A DNA stretch of 64,000 bases, from assembly GCF_025860405.1 (NCBI RefSeq), contig NZ_CP063785.1, positions 1-64,000 of the forward strand, given 5' to 3'. The notes beneath the pieces were generated by a model. It had not been told where the DNA came from, ran no database searches, and was given only the letters and a program-made list of their open reading frames with translations. The position numbers and the translations under genes are program-made. Within the stretch, counting starts at the first letter, position 1, and every line of letters starts with the position of its first letter. Positions 7,731 through 15,610 of this stretch are shown in pieces. Source of the DNA: Tolypothrix sp. PCC 7712. Lineage in GTDB: Bacteria > Cyanobacteriota > Cyanobacteriia > Cyanobacteriales > Nostocaceae.

Positions 7731-9980
7731 TTAAGCTCTAGGGAGTTTTACTATAAATGTAGTTTTTCCGGCTACACTTTCTACCTGAATTTTACCGCCT
7801 AAATTGGTGACCATTTTTTGCACTAATGCTAGTTCTAGTCCGGTGCCGCTATGTTTCCAGGGGTCATTTTTAGCGATGTGATAAAATGGCTCAAAAATTC
7901 TTGCTCGTTGTTGGGCAGATATTTCTAAGCCGGAGTTTTGGAAACTAATCTGCATCATATCTGCTATCAGTCGCACTGATACTGTGATGGTTTCACCAGT
8001 AGGCGTGTATTTGCAGATATGGTTAAGCAATTCTGTCACAATTCGCTCTAATTCTGTAATCTCTGTTGCTAAAGTTGGTAGTGCAGTATCAATCTTCAGC
8101 TTTAATTGTTGTTTCTGACAAGCGGTGACTTCCCGAAAAGACTCGACAATTGGGGGTAACCAGGTTTGTAAGTCGATGGGAATGAGGGTTTGGGGATCGG
8201 GTGGGGTTTGATGCTGGGTAAGTGTGAGCAAGTCTTGAATTAAGTTACTACCTCTACCACATTCGCTATGGAGTATCTGCAATAGTTGCGGCACTATGTC
8301 TTTATCTGATAGCCCTTCTAGATTAAGCATACTTTCAAGGGTTTGGGCTGCGAGATTAATGCTGGTAATGGGCGTGCGGAGTTCTTGCGCCAAAGCGCGG
8401 AGAAATTGGTGATTGAGGCGTTCAATGCTTGCTATTTCTTGCCCTTGGGTTTGGATTGTTAGATTGAGCCGCGAATTGCGAATTGCGATCGCACATTGAC
8501 TGGCGATTTGCTGCACTACGCCATTTTCCCATTCATCAAATGGTTGTTGGGAAGCGCGGATCAGCCATAGATTGCCCAGCATTCCTTGGCGATCAAAAAT
8601 TGGATAAGCTAGCTGAGTAATTACCTGCAATGTTGGTTGCCATCCGGGAAGAATTTCTACAGAATGCAGGGATTGTTTTTGCAATAAGCGTTGATAAACT
8701 TCCGGGAAGTCTGCAACTTGCTTGCTTACACCTTGATACAAAGGTGAACTATGGGTGTATTCATAGGCAATGGTTGCTAGGGTGCAGTCAATATCATAGA
8801 GTTCGATATGACAGCGATCGCTTTTGAGTAACTGTGCTAAATCTTGAACTACTGTTTCTAGTATTTGGCTGATATCAAGATTGTCGCGGATTTGTTCTGT
8901 GATGCGTTGCCACAGTGCTTGAAAGTCTTGAATCTTCTGTACTTGCTCTGCATACTCTTGGCGTTGCAACTCCATTTCCGCTTGCAGATTTTCTAACTGT
9001 TGCTGCAGTTCAGCTTGCTGGCTAGCAATGCCAATTTGTGCTGCTAACTGCTTGAGTAAGTCAATTTCTGCATCTCGCCATTGATGGGGTTTATCACAAT
9101 ACTGGGCAATTAATAACCCCCATAACTCTTGGTGTAAGAGAATTGGTACAACTAAATTCGCCCTAACTTGCAAAGAGGCGAGAAAATCTATTTGGCAAGG
9201 ATGTAACCCTGCTGCATAAATGTCTTCAATAACTTGAATCCCGCCTTTTCTGTAGCGTTCTTGATGTTTAGTAGTAAAGCAAGGATCTTGGATATTTTTC
9301 CCCATTAGCGGGCCATGAGCAACTATAGTTGCTTCCGCTGCGATCGCACCAGTACCATCAGCCTGGAAGCGGTAAACTAAAACGCGATCGCAACTTAATA
9401 AATTCCGCGCTTCCTTAACTATTTGTGGCAGAATTGTCTCTAAATCTTGAGATTGGCAAATTTTTTGGTCTATATCTGCCAATAGTTGCGCTTTTTCTGC
9501 TTGCAGTTTTCCTTTGCGTTCTATCTGCTTGATTGGACTGATACTGCTACTAGTACCAATCAAGCGATAAATCCTTGAATTCGCATCTCGCAACGGTGTC
9601 AGCGTCGTACTCCACCATGTAGGAACACCTTGGAATTGCAAGCATTGTTCGTAGGAAATCGTTTTGCCAAAGCGCACGCAATCATTGTAATGCTGACGTA
9701 CTTTCGCCGCATCCATAGGCGATAGTATATCCTCTGGCCTTTTGCCTTGGAGTTCTTCAGAGCTCATTCCCAGCCAGCGTTCATGAGTTGGGTTTAGTGC
9801 CACATAGCGAAAATCCCCATCTTCCAGCACATCTACTACAAAAATCGATGCCTGTCCAGAATCGTAGATGCTGAGTAGAAACTGATCGCTACTACTTTTG
9901 TCCGCATCTTTGCCGAAGAGAAAGTAAGGCGGAGATAGTGGTTTGAGTTCTACAGTTGATTCCGATTGGTTAATATTCAT
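7731..9980 (-). CDS. PAS-GAF-GAF sensor histidine-kinase-like protein with degenerate catalytic motifs
   Basis: A 749-residue soluble sensor: PAS about 30-145, GAF about 165-320, coiled coil 320-350, GAF about 360-505, dimerisation helices about 520-590, ATPase-like domain about 640-749. The first GAF is of the phytochrome/cyanobacteriochrome sort, with D232-P-C234-F (DXCF) and C262 followed by Gln instead of the usual His. The H-box reads LAQELRTP, so Gln532 stands where the phosphorylated His belongs. The N-box (ELLNHICKY) has Glu650 and His654 in place of Asn, and the G1 box is NSGLE rather than DxGxG. F-box IFEPFY and GTGLELA are kept. I infer a pseudokinase or a protein acting through its partner. 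Its start faces away from the next cluster; no response regulator is adjacent. Confidence 0.88.
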   Translation of the reverse strand: MNINQSESTVELKPLSPPYFLFGKDADKSSSDQFLLSIYDSGQASIFVVDVLEDGDFRYVALNPTHERWLGMSSEELQGKRPEDILSPMDAAKVRQHYNDCVRFGKTISYEQCLQFQGVPTWWSTTLTPLRDANSRIYRLIGTSSSISPIKQIERKGKLQAEKAQLLADIDQKICQSQDLETILPQIVKEARNLLSCDRVLVYRFQADGTGAIAAEATIVAHGPLMGKNIQDPCFTTKHQERYRKGGIQVIEDIYAAGLHPCQIDFLASLQVRANLVVPILLHQELWGLLIAQYCDKPHQWRDAEIDLLKQLAAQIGIASQQAELQQQLENLQAEMELQRQEYAEQVQKIQDFQALWQRITEQIRDNLDISQILETVVQDLAQLLKSDRCHIELYDIDCTLATIAYEYTHSSPLYQGVSKQVADFPEVYQRLLQKQSLHSVEILPGWQPTLQVITQLAYPIFDRQGMLGNLWLIRASQQPFDEWENGVVQQIASQCAIAIRNSRLNLTIQTQGQEIASIERLNHQFLRALAQELRTPITSINLAAQTLESMLNLEGLSDKDIVPQLLQILHSECGRGSNLIQDLLTLTQHQTPPDPQTLIPIDLQTWLPPIVESFREVTACQKQQLKLKIDTALPTLATEITELERIVTELLNHICKYTPTGETITVSVRLIADMMQISFQNSGLEISAQQRARIFEPFYHIAKNDPWKHSGTGLELALVQKMVTNLGGKIQVESVAGKTTFIVKLPRA

Positions 9981-10302
9981 GCGAGAGTCCCTGTCTGGTA
10001 TTACTGACTCATCTAGGCGCTCTCTCGTATAGTTACGGTCGTAAAAATTATCCTTAGCGCCTAAAGCAAAGGATTGTCAGCTTGGATCTATTGATATTTG
10101 CGTCTTTCTCTATTTCTCTTCAGAAATTACGGAAAGCCCATAAAAGTAAGCTTAACAAATCCTGCTGGTTGAAGAATAAAACATATGGGCAGGTTAGTGA
10201 AAAGTTACTCGATATTGATTTGTTAATAATTTCTTAAAGATTTTTGCATGTATTTTAAGTAAAATCAAGGACTATTGTGAATTATTGTGATTATTCTTAA
10301 TA

Positions 10303-10456
10303 GGTGGGGCATGGGGCATGGGGCATTGGGCATTGGGCATTGGTAATGAGTAATGAGTAATGAGTAATGAGTAATGGCTATTCTCCCCTGCTTCCTCTGC
10401 TCCCTTATCTCCAGTCCCCAGTCCCCAGTCACCAGTCCCCAATCCCCAACCCCCAA
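10303..10456. repeat. Heptanucleotide short tandem repeats
   Basis: Successive 7-bp repeats: CATGGGG/CATTGGG (10308-10343), TAATGAG (10343-10376) and CCAGTCC (10410-10455). These are the STRR type characteristic of heterocystous cyanobacteria. Together with 9981-10302, in which I see no gene, this fills the gap before the membrane-protein gene. Confidence 0.85.
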
Positions 10457-11029
10457 TCACTTCAACAACTTATAAGCATTCATCCCCGTCAAAATAGCAA
10501 CCAGCAGCCAAGCGATCGCTAAACCGATAACTTCGCCTAGAAAAAACTGTGTGAGTTGACGTAAAATCAAGCCAATAGCTGAACCGATGGGCATGGCAAT
10601 TGCCCAGCTAAATGCACTAATAAATATCCAGCGCCAAGCTAAAGGAACAGATTGGTAAATAGCCCACCATTGAGCGAATCCAATGACGAAACCGCCAATT
10701 AACCCAGAAAGCGCCTCATAAAGCATCCTCGTAGGGAGTAAGTCAGTTGTGGGTACAATCCAACCTATAGCACCTACACCAATAATTGCGATCGCACCCC
10801 AACCCCCCATTGTGAACAATACCCACTTCAGGTAAAAGCTGGTATTGGTGAGCATGATAGTCTGAGCTAGTGCGATCGCTAATCCGCCAATCATCGCCTG
10901 TAATATACCTAAATCTGGCTTTTCGCCAATTTCAATGAATAGCAGACTCACTAAAAAACCACTCAAAGTGGCTATTGTCCATTGCAAAGTAAAGCTAAAT
11001 TGAGTTTTGACAGGTACAAATAACATCAA
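10457..11029 (-). CDS. Conserved membrane protein of unknown function
   Basis: A 190-residue protein with about four to five hydrophobic segments (TIATLSGFLVSLLFIEIG, GLAIALAQTIML, WGAIAIIGVGAIGW, LSGLIGGFVIGFAQWWAIY, VIGLAIAWLLVAILTG). Small residues and the repeated pattern GG.xIGxAQ suggest an internal duplication, common in uncharacterised cyanobacterial membrane proteins. Its ATG overlaps the stop codon of the upstream hydrolase gene by 4 bp, so the two are translationally coupled. The function is unknown; a role with the hydrolase in the cell envelope is only an inference. Confidence 0.75.
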   Translation of the reverse strand: MMLFVPVKTQFSFTLQWTIATLSGFLVSLLFIEIGEKPDLGILQAMIGGLAIALAQTIMLTNTSFYLKWVLFTMGGWGAIAIIGVGAIGWIVPTTDLLPTRMLYEALSGLIGGFVIGFAQWWAIYQSVPLAWRWIFISAFSWAIAMPIGSAIGLILRQLTQFFLGEVIGLAIAWLLVAILTGMNAYKLLK

Positions 11030-12270
11030 ATTTTCTTTGGTAGGAGAATTGGTGTCGCAGCTTTGGTGTTAAACATCTCTAGAAACGCCCTGCGTCGCCT
11101 TTGGGGGGACTCTGGAGAGATATAACCCCATAAACTTTCCCAGTAGAAAAATGAGATACCATTAAATTTGCGATCGCGCGCTATCTTAACCTGTTCTTTG
11201 ATTTGGGCAATCTCTACGGAATCGCGCAATGTGCCCGTTGATATCCCAATAGCTACAGGTATTTGACTGCGAGCAAATTCCACTGCTGGCTGTTCTATTT
11301 CTCTAATAAAACTATTTTTGTTATCTCGATATACCTGTAAAATCAACTCATCTATTAAACCTTTTTTTACCCAATCTTCCCAATTTTGTAAATAATATTT
11401 GTAAGCAAAAGCTTGAGAGTTGGGAGACAAAGAAATTTTTACATAAGGTTTAACTGCTTTCACAGATTGATAAATTGCTGCCATGAAATCAGTCAGTTTT
11501 TCTGATCGCCAACGCATCCATTCTGGGTTAAAAGGATTTTTTGGTGGACTTTTACCTTGGTGTTCTTGTTGGTAAAGTTCTATAGTAAAAGCATCGTAAC
11601 CAAACTGTACTGGCATCCCAAAATGGTCATCAAGCTGAATTCCATCCACATCATATTTACTGACAACTTCTACAATTAGTTCTTGAATAAATTCTTGAAC
11701 TTGTGGATGTAGAGGATTCAGCCAAGCTAATTTACTAACATGATTATTGCCAACTTCTTCTGGAGGAATCTCATTAATTGATTTAATACCTTCCTGCCCA
11801 TTTGTTAGCCATTCCGGGTAACGTAGTGCTAATTGAGAATATGGTGGTGTCATAAACCCATATTCAAACCAAGGAACAATATTTATACCTTTAGGTTTAG
11901 CAAGTTGAATTAACTTGTCTAAAACATCTTGTCCCCCATGCATAATTTTGAGTAAAGGTTGAGTATCTGCACCTGTTACTCTTTTCGCAACTGTACTATT
12001 GTAAAAAGTATGACCTCTGTTCCAAACTACAGGATAAATAGTATTAAAGTTAAGCGCCGAAAGTTGGTTGACAGCGCGGTTAATACCCCAAGGGACAAAG
12101 AATACACCACTGGCAACATTAGTTAGCCAAACACCACGAATTTCGGTTGTAGTTGGAGGACTGGCTTTTTGGTAATAAACTGAATGAGAAGGAAGGGAAA
12201 ATGCTATAAAGCATAATAATAATTCCAAACACAGCCAGTAACAAAAATAACGGCGGGCAAACCGATTCAT
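11026..12270 (-). CDS. GHL10 (DUF187/PF02638-like) family glycoside hydrolase, exported
   Basis: A 414-residue protein with an N-terminal membrane/signal segment (YWLCLELLLCFIAFSLPSHS) and then a TIM-barrel domain of the family 10-like glycosylhydrolases. Landmarks are EIRGVWLTNVASGVFF at the start of the barrel, FNTIYPVVWNRGHTFY, NIVPWFEYGFM, WLNPLHPQVQEFI and DVDGIQLDDHFG, with the carboxylates expected at the catalytic face. The family is linked to envelope polysaccharide processing, but few members are characterised. It overlaps the downstream membrane-protein gene by 4 bp. The ATG at 12270 precedes a basic-hydrophobic leader, as expected. Confidence 0.85.
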   Translation of the reverse strand: MNRFARRYFCYWLCLELLLCFIAFSLPSHSVYYQKASPPTTTEIRGVWLTNVASGVFFVPWGINRAVNQLSALNFNTIYPVVWNRGHTFYNSTVAKRVTGADTQPLLKIMHGGQDVLDKLIQLAKPKGINIVPWFEYGFMTPPYSQLALRYPEWLTNGQEGIKSINEIPPEEVGNNHVSKLAWLNPLHPQVQEFIQELIVEVVSKYDVDGIQLDDHFGMPVQFGYDAFTIELYQQEHQGKSPPKNPFNPEWMRWRSEKLTDFMAAIYQSVKAVKPYVKISLSPNSQAFAYKYYLQNWEDWVKKGLIDELILQVYRDNKNSFIREIEQPAVEFARSQIPVAIGISTGTLRDSVEIAQIKEQVKIARDRKFNGISFFYWESLWGYISPESPQRRRRAFLEMFNTKAATPILLPKKI

Positions 12271-12474
12271 TTATGGGCTTGACTTCGTTTTGAAGAGATA
12301 GAAGGGATAGAAGGGAAATATATAACTACAAAGTCAATCTCCAGCTTCCGGATTATGTAGTTATAGCATCAACTTTAGCAAATATCTTAAAATCAAATTT
12401 GCTCAAATTTAACTATTTTAATCTTTGAGAATAACAAACATACTCATCCTTATCAAACAGTAAATATATGCAAA

Positions 12475-12498
12475 AAAAGCCTGGATCAGCAGGCTTTT
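12475..12498. terminator. Bidirectional terminator-like hairpin
   Basis: AAAAGCCTG (12475-12483) and CAGGCTTTT (12490-12498) make a 9-bp perfect stem around a 6-nt loop, with A and T runs on the outside. It lies upstream of the hydrolase start and after no recognised gene, so it may end an unrecognised transcript. Apart from repeats, I see nothing else in 12271-12860. Confidence 0.45.
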
Positions 12499-12863
12499 AT
12501 ACTATAGCAGTCCTCAAAGTTATTCGTCATTATTTACCAACACTAGAGTGACAAATTGCAGCATCAACTGAGATTTACATCTGCTAAAAATCATACAAAT
12601 TCAAATATTTTTTGCGTTACGTAAATTATGCGGGCGCAAAGCTGCAAGTACAGATAATTGTAAGGGCAAGGCACTGCCCCTTACCCATGTACCTCATCGT
12701 AATTTCTACTAAAAATCTAGATTGACTACAACACACTTTTAATTATTAGTGCATCATGCAAAACTTTCTAAATGCTCAGTTTGCTTCATCAATCGTAATT
12801 TTCTTATAGGAATCTGATTTGATTTCTGAAAAATTTCAGTAACGCATAAAAAGCTTTGGCACT

Positions 12864-12890
12864 GATGCGTTACGCTATCGCTAACGCATC
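12864..12890. repeat. GATGCGTTA palindrome
   Basis: GATGCGTTA (12864-12872) and TAACGCATC (12882-12890) are perfect 9-bp inverted repeats around 9 nt. A 10-bp version of the same palindrome occurs at 45088-45116. Confidence 0.6.
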
Positions 12891-12899
12891 TTACTAGAC

Positions 12900-13015
12900 T
12901 GACACGACTAAAATAGTGCATAAAAAAACTCTTGTGGGATGGGTGTCTCACCCGTCCAGGGCGGACAAGATGTCCACCCCACAAGAAAAATTATTGCAAC
13001 ATTTTAGCTGTGTCA
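12900..13015. repeat. MITE-like element, 'CTCACCCGTCCAGGGCGG' family, copy 1
   Basis: Bounded by TGACACGACTAAAAT (12900-12914) and ATTTTAGCTGTGTCA (13001-13015), imperfect inverted repeats. The interior is a large hairpin, CTTGTGGGATGGGTG... to ...CCACCCCACAAG, shared almost base for base with 58473-58574. It is non-coding; open frames across it on both strands are by-products of the palindrome. Confidence 0.7.
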
Positions 13016-13065
13016 ATCCACTACCTGAACTCGGGTTGCTTTATAACTCGTAATTCTCCGGGTTT

Positions 13066-13104
13066 AATTACGAATTACGAATTACGAATTACGAATTACG
13101 AATT
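13066..13104. repeat. AATTACG heptamer STRR
   Basis: Five or so head-to-tail copies of the 7-mer AATTACG just after the glcD stop codon (minus-strand gene). The same motif recurs at 23471-23495 and 51309-51357. Confidence 0.85.
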
Positions 13105-13105
13105 A

Positions 13106-14578
13106 TTAAAATCTCTCAATTCCTTCAAACTTTTTAGCACTTACTGCATTTGCAGCTTCTCCACAAGTGCGTGGTGTAGGAAATATCTTATCTGGATTGG
13201 CTAAACCTTTAGGATTAAAAACTTGCCTTACCCATTGCATAGTTTCTAAATCTGCTGGGCTAAACATATCTGGCATATAGCATTTTTTATCTGCACCAAT
13301 ACCATGTTCACCCGAAATACTACCGCCGACTTTCACGCAAAGTTTGAGAATTTCTCCGCCTAATTCTTCAACTTTTTCTAATGCCCCATGCACAGCATTA
13401 TCGTAAAGAATTAGTGGGTGCAGATTACCATCGCCAGCATGAAATACATTGGCAACTCGATAACCAAATTTTTGACTTAATGCCTCAATTTCTTGCAATA
13501 CATAGGGTAACTGAGTCCGAGGAATTACACCATCTTGCACATAATAATCTGGGCTTAAATGTCCCGCAGCTGCAAAAGCAGCTTTTCGCCCTTTCCAAAG
13601 TTTTAATCGCGTTTCCGGATCGCTAGCAGAAGTGACACTACGCGCCCCATTTTGTTTGCAAATTTCTATTACCCGTTGTTTATTACCTGCAACTTCTACT
13701 TCTAAACCATCGATTTCAATTAGTAAAATTGCTGTAGCATCGCGGGGATAACAATTAGTAGCTACCACATCTTCTACAGCATTAATACTAAAGTTATCCA
13801 TCATTTCCATACCACCAGGAATAATCCCCGCACTGATGATATCGGAAACAGCAGCCCCAGCCGCCTCAACACTTGTAAAGTCTGCCAATAATACACAAAT
13901 TGATTCTGCAGTTTTGAGAATTTTAAGGGTAATTTCTGTAGCAATCCCCAAAGTACCTTCTGAACCGACAAATATACCTGTTAAATCATAACCAGGCATT
14001 TCGGGAATTTGTCCGCCTACATCTACAATCTCACCATCAGGCAGCACTAATTTTAATCCCAAAACATGGTTAGTAGTTACACCATATTTCAGACAATGCA
14101 CGCCCCCAGAATTTTCCGCAATATTGCCACCAATGGAACAGATAATTTGGCTGGAGGGGTCTGGTGCATAATAAAAACCTGCACCACTTACCGCTTGTGT
14201 TACCCAGCTATTAATTACTCCTGGCTGCACAACAGCGCGTTGATTTTCTAAATCAATGCTAAGTATTTGCCGCATTAAAGAAGTAACAATTAAAACTGAA
14301 TCTTCCCCAGGCAAAGCTCCACCAGATAAACCAGTCCCAGAACCCCGTGCAATGAAGGGAAGAGAATATTGGTTGCATATCTTTACCGCTGCTGCAACCT
14401 GTTCTGTAGTTCTGGGAAGTACAACTACCGCCGGACGCTGGCGATAGCCTGTTAAACCATCGCATTCATAAGTAATCAGTTCCTCACGGCGTTGCACTAC
14501 ACCATTTTTACCCAGAACAGCCTCAAATGCTTGAATAATGGGTTTCCAGTTACGTTGTTGTTTGTCTTGGGTGAGCAT
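13106..14578 (-). CDS. glcD: Glycolate dehydrogenase/oxidase FAD-linked subunit GlcD
   Basis: FAD-linked oxidation of glycolate to glyoxylate in photorespiratory carbon salvage. The 490 residues carry the PCMH-type FAD domain (RGSGTGLSGGALPGEDSV, about 80-97), DPSSQIICSIGGNIAENSGG, the GSEGTLGIATEITLKI segment, and the C-terminal FAD-oxidase domain with VFHAGDGNLHPLIL and SGEHGIGADK, whose His residues are active-site ligands in this family. Length is normal. No glcE or glcF partner is adjacent. D-lactate dehydrogenases share the fold, so the substrate assignment rests on cyanobacterial precedent. Confidence 0.88.
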   Translation of the reverse strand: MLTQDKQQRNWKPIIQAFEAVLGKNGVVQRREELITYECDGLTGYRQRPAVVVLPRTTEQVAAAVKICNQYSLPFIARGSGTGLSGGALPGEDSVLIVTSLMRQILSIDLENQRAVVQPGVINSWVTQAVSGAGFYYAPDPSSQIICSIGGNIAENSGGVHCLKYGVTTNHVLGLKLVLPDGEIVDVGGQIPEMPGYDLTGIFVGSEGTLGIATEITLKILKTAESICVLLADFTSVEAAGAAVSDIISAGIIPGGMEMMDNFSINAVEDVVATNCYPRDATAILLIEIDGLEVEVAGNKQRVIEICKQNGARSVTSASDPETRLKLWKGRKAAFAAAGHLSPDYYVQDGVIPRTQLPYVLQEIEALSQKFGYRVANVFHAGDGNLHPLILYDNAVHGALEKVEELGGEILKLCVKVGGSISGEHGIGADKKCYMPDMFSPADLETMQWVRQVFNPKGLANPDKIFPTPRTCGEAANAVSAKKFEGIERF

Positions 14579-14762
14579 AACTTGTTTGGGATAGGGGTAA
14601 GATGCAGTTCAGGTTAAGCACCTGAGCCTGCAAATGCATGGCTCATACTAAAGAATATTGTGACAGGAGTTACAAGAGTGCGATCGCCTTTTTTGGATTT
14701 ATTGCGTACCAGATCACAACAATAGGCTTGGGTTAAGCTCATTTATTAAAGAAGCCAGAAGA

Positions 14763-14850
14763 ATTGGGGGATTCTCCCCCAAACCCCCGATTGGGTGACG
14801 GTTGCGTCCCCCAAACCCCCTCCAAAATTATTGTTCTGTTTTTTTGTTGA
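14763..14850. repeat. GGGGGTTTGGGGG dispersed repeat, copy A
   Basis: The sequence reads in reverse complement as TTGGAGGGGGTTTGGGGGAC, then GCAACCGTCACCCAATCGGG and GGTTTGGGGGAGAATCCCCC. It matches copies B (48231-48385) and C (52013-52202). The outer flank also matches (ACAATAATTTTGGAGGGGG in reverse complement). Confidence 0.7.
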
Positions 14851-14854
14851 GTAA

Positions 14855-15023
14855 CTAGTACAACACGGCGGAAATAAGCCACCCATTTAAAACAAGCGAA
14901 AAGCTTACAAAATCATCATTCTTTCTTTTTACTTTTGACTCCTTTGGAGTTCGCCAGTTGCTTTATGCCGGGAAACCCGTCCACCGCACTGGCTCACTTT
15001 TTACTTTTGCCTTGTTGTACTAG
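14855..15023. repeat. MITE-like element, CTAGTAC family, copy 2
   Basis: Terminal inverted repeats are CTAGTACAACACGGCGGAAA (14855-14874) and 15005-15023, whose complement is CTAGTACAACAAGGCAAAA. Inside, TTCGCCAGTTGCTTTATGCC then GGGAAACCCGTCCACCGCAC resembles the segment between tnpA and tnpB at 36370-36425 (GAGCAGTCGCTACAAGTCGG, then GGAACCCGCCCAACGCGCTG). Confidence 0.6.
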
Positions 15024-15145
15024 TTTTTTGATTTTGTGATCAATTCATTTTCTTCACTGAATTGTATTTGCTTTTAAACTACTTCATTATCGCTATTGAT
15101 TAGAGAAAACTTTTTTAATCGTAATTGCACTTGTCTTGTGTGTTT

Positions 15146-15184
15146 TTGATTATCAAATTATGATTATCATGATTTGATAATCAA
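15146..15184. promoter_or_regulatory. Operator-like palindrome upstream of the kinase-cyclase gene
   Basis: TTGATTATCAAA (15146-15157) and TTTGATAATCAA (15173-15184) are perfect 12-bp inverted repeats. A third GATTATCA lies between them. It sits about 430 bp before the kinase-cyclase start in otherwise AT-rich DNA. It could be an operator (loosely Fur-box-like in composition) or a hairpin; no regulator is identified. The rest of 15024-15610 shows no gene. Confidence 0.4.
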
Positions 15185-15610
15185 GCTAATATCATTTATT
15201 CAATTTTTAATTACTAAGAAAATTTGCAAATCAATACTTTTATTAAACTTCTCTCATCTACATTTTTAAATTCCATAAACATGTTGGATAAACAGTATTA
15301 AAAACTACATTTTAAGGTTGGTTTATTAAATTCGTCATGAAAGTGATTACTTAACATTAATCACTTGATAACTGCTAGATAACTCTTCACCGATTAACTG
15401 TTTGTAAATATTCTTTAGCGCTATTGCAAAAGCTTTCCCAACATAAACTCTCTTTCATGAGTGTTCTTAAAGCTTGCAAGCGTTAAGATGAAAAATTTTC
15501 CAATCATCTGCCTAAATGGTTGATGTTCCAATATTGAGGAATCACAATAAATTTCTCAATATTGAAAATCAAAAAATAGGTAATACTTATTGGGAGTGAA
15601 GAATACAGCT

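Noticed and set aside
10303..10456. CRISPR-like appearance of repeated DNA
   Set aside because: The repeats are 7-bp head-to-tail units without unique spacers; no CRISPR array or cas gene was seen anywhere in the window.
12754..13204. ORFs across the hairpin element at 12900-13015 on both strands
   Set aside because: They run through the palindrome and the glcD 3' end; similar frames appear over its copy at 58473.
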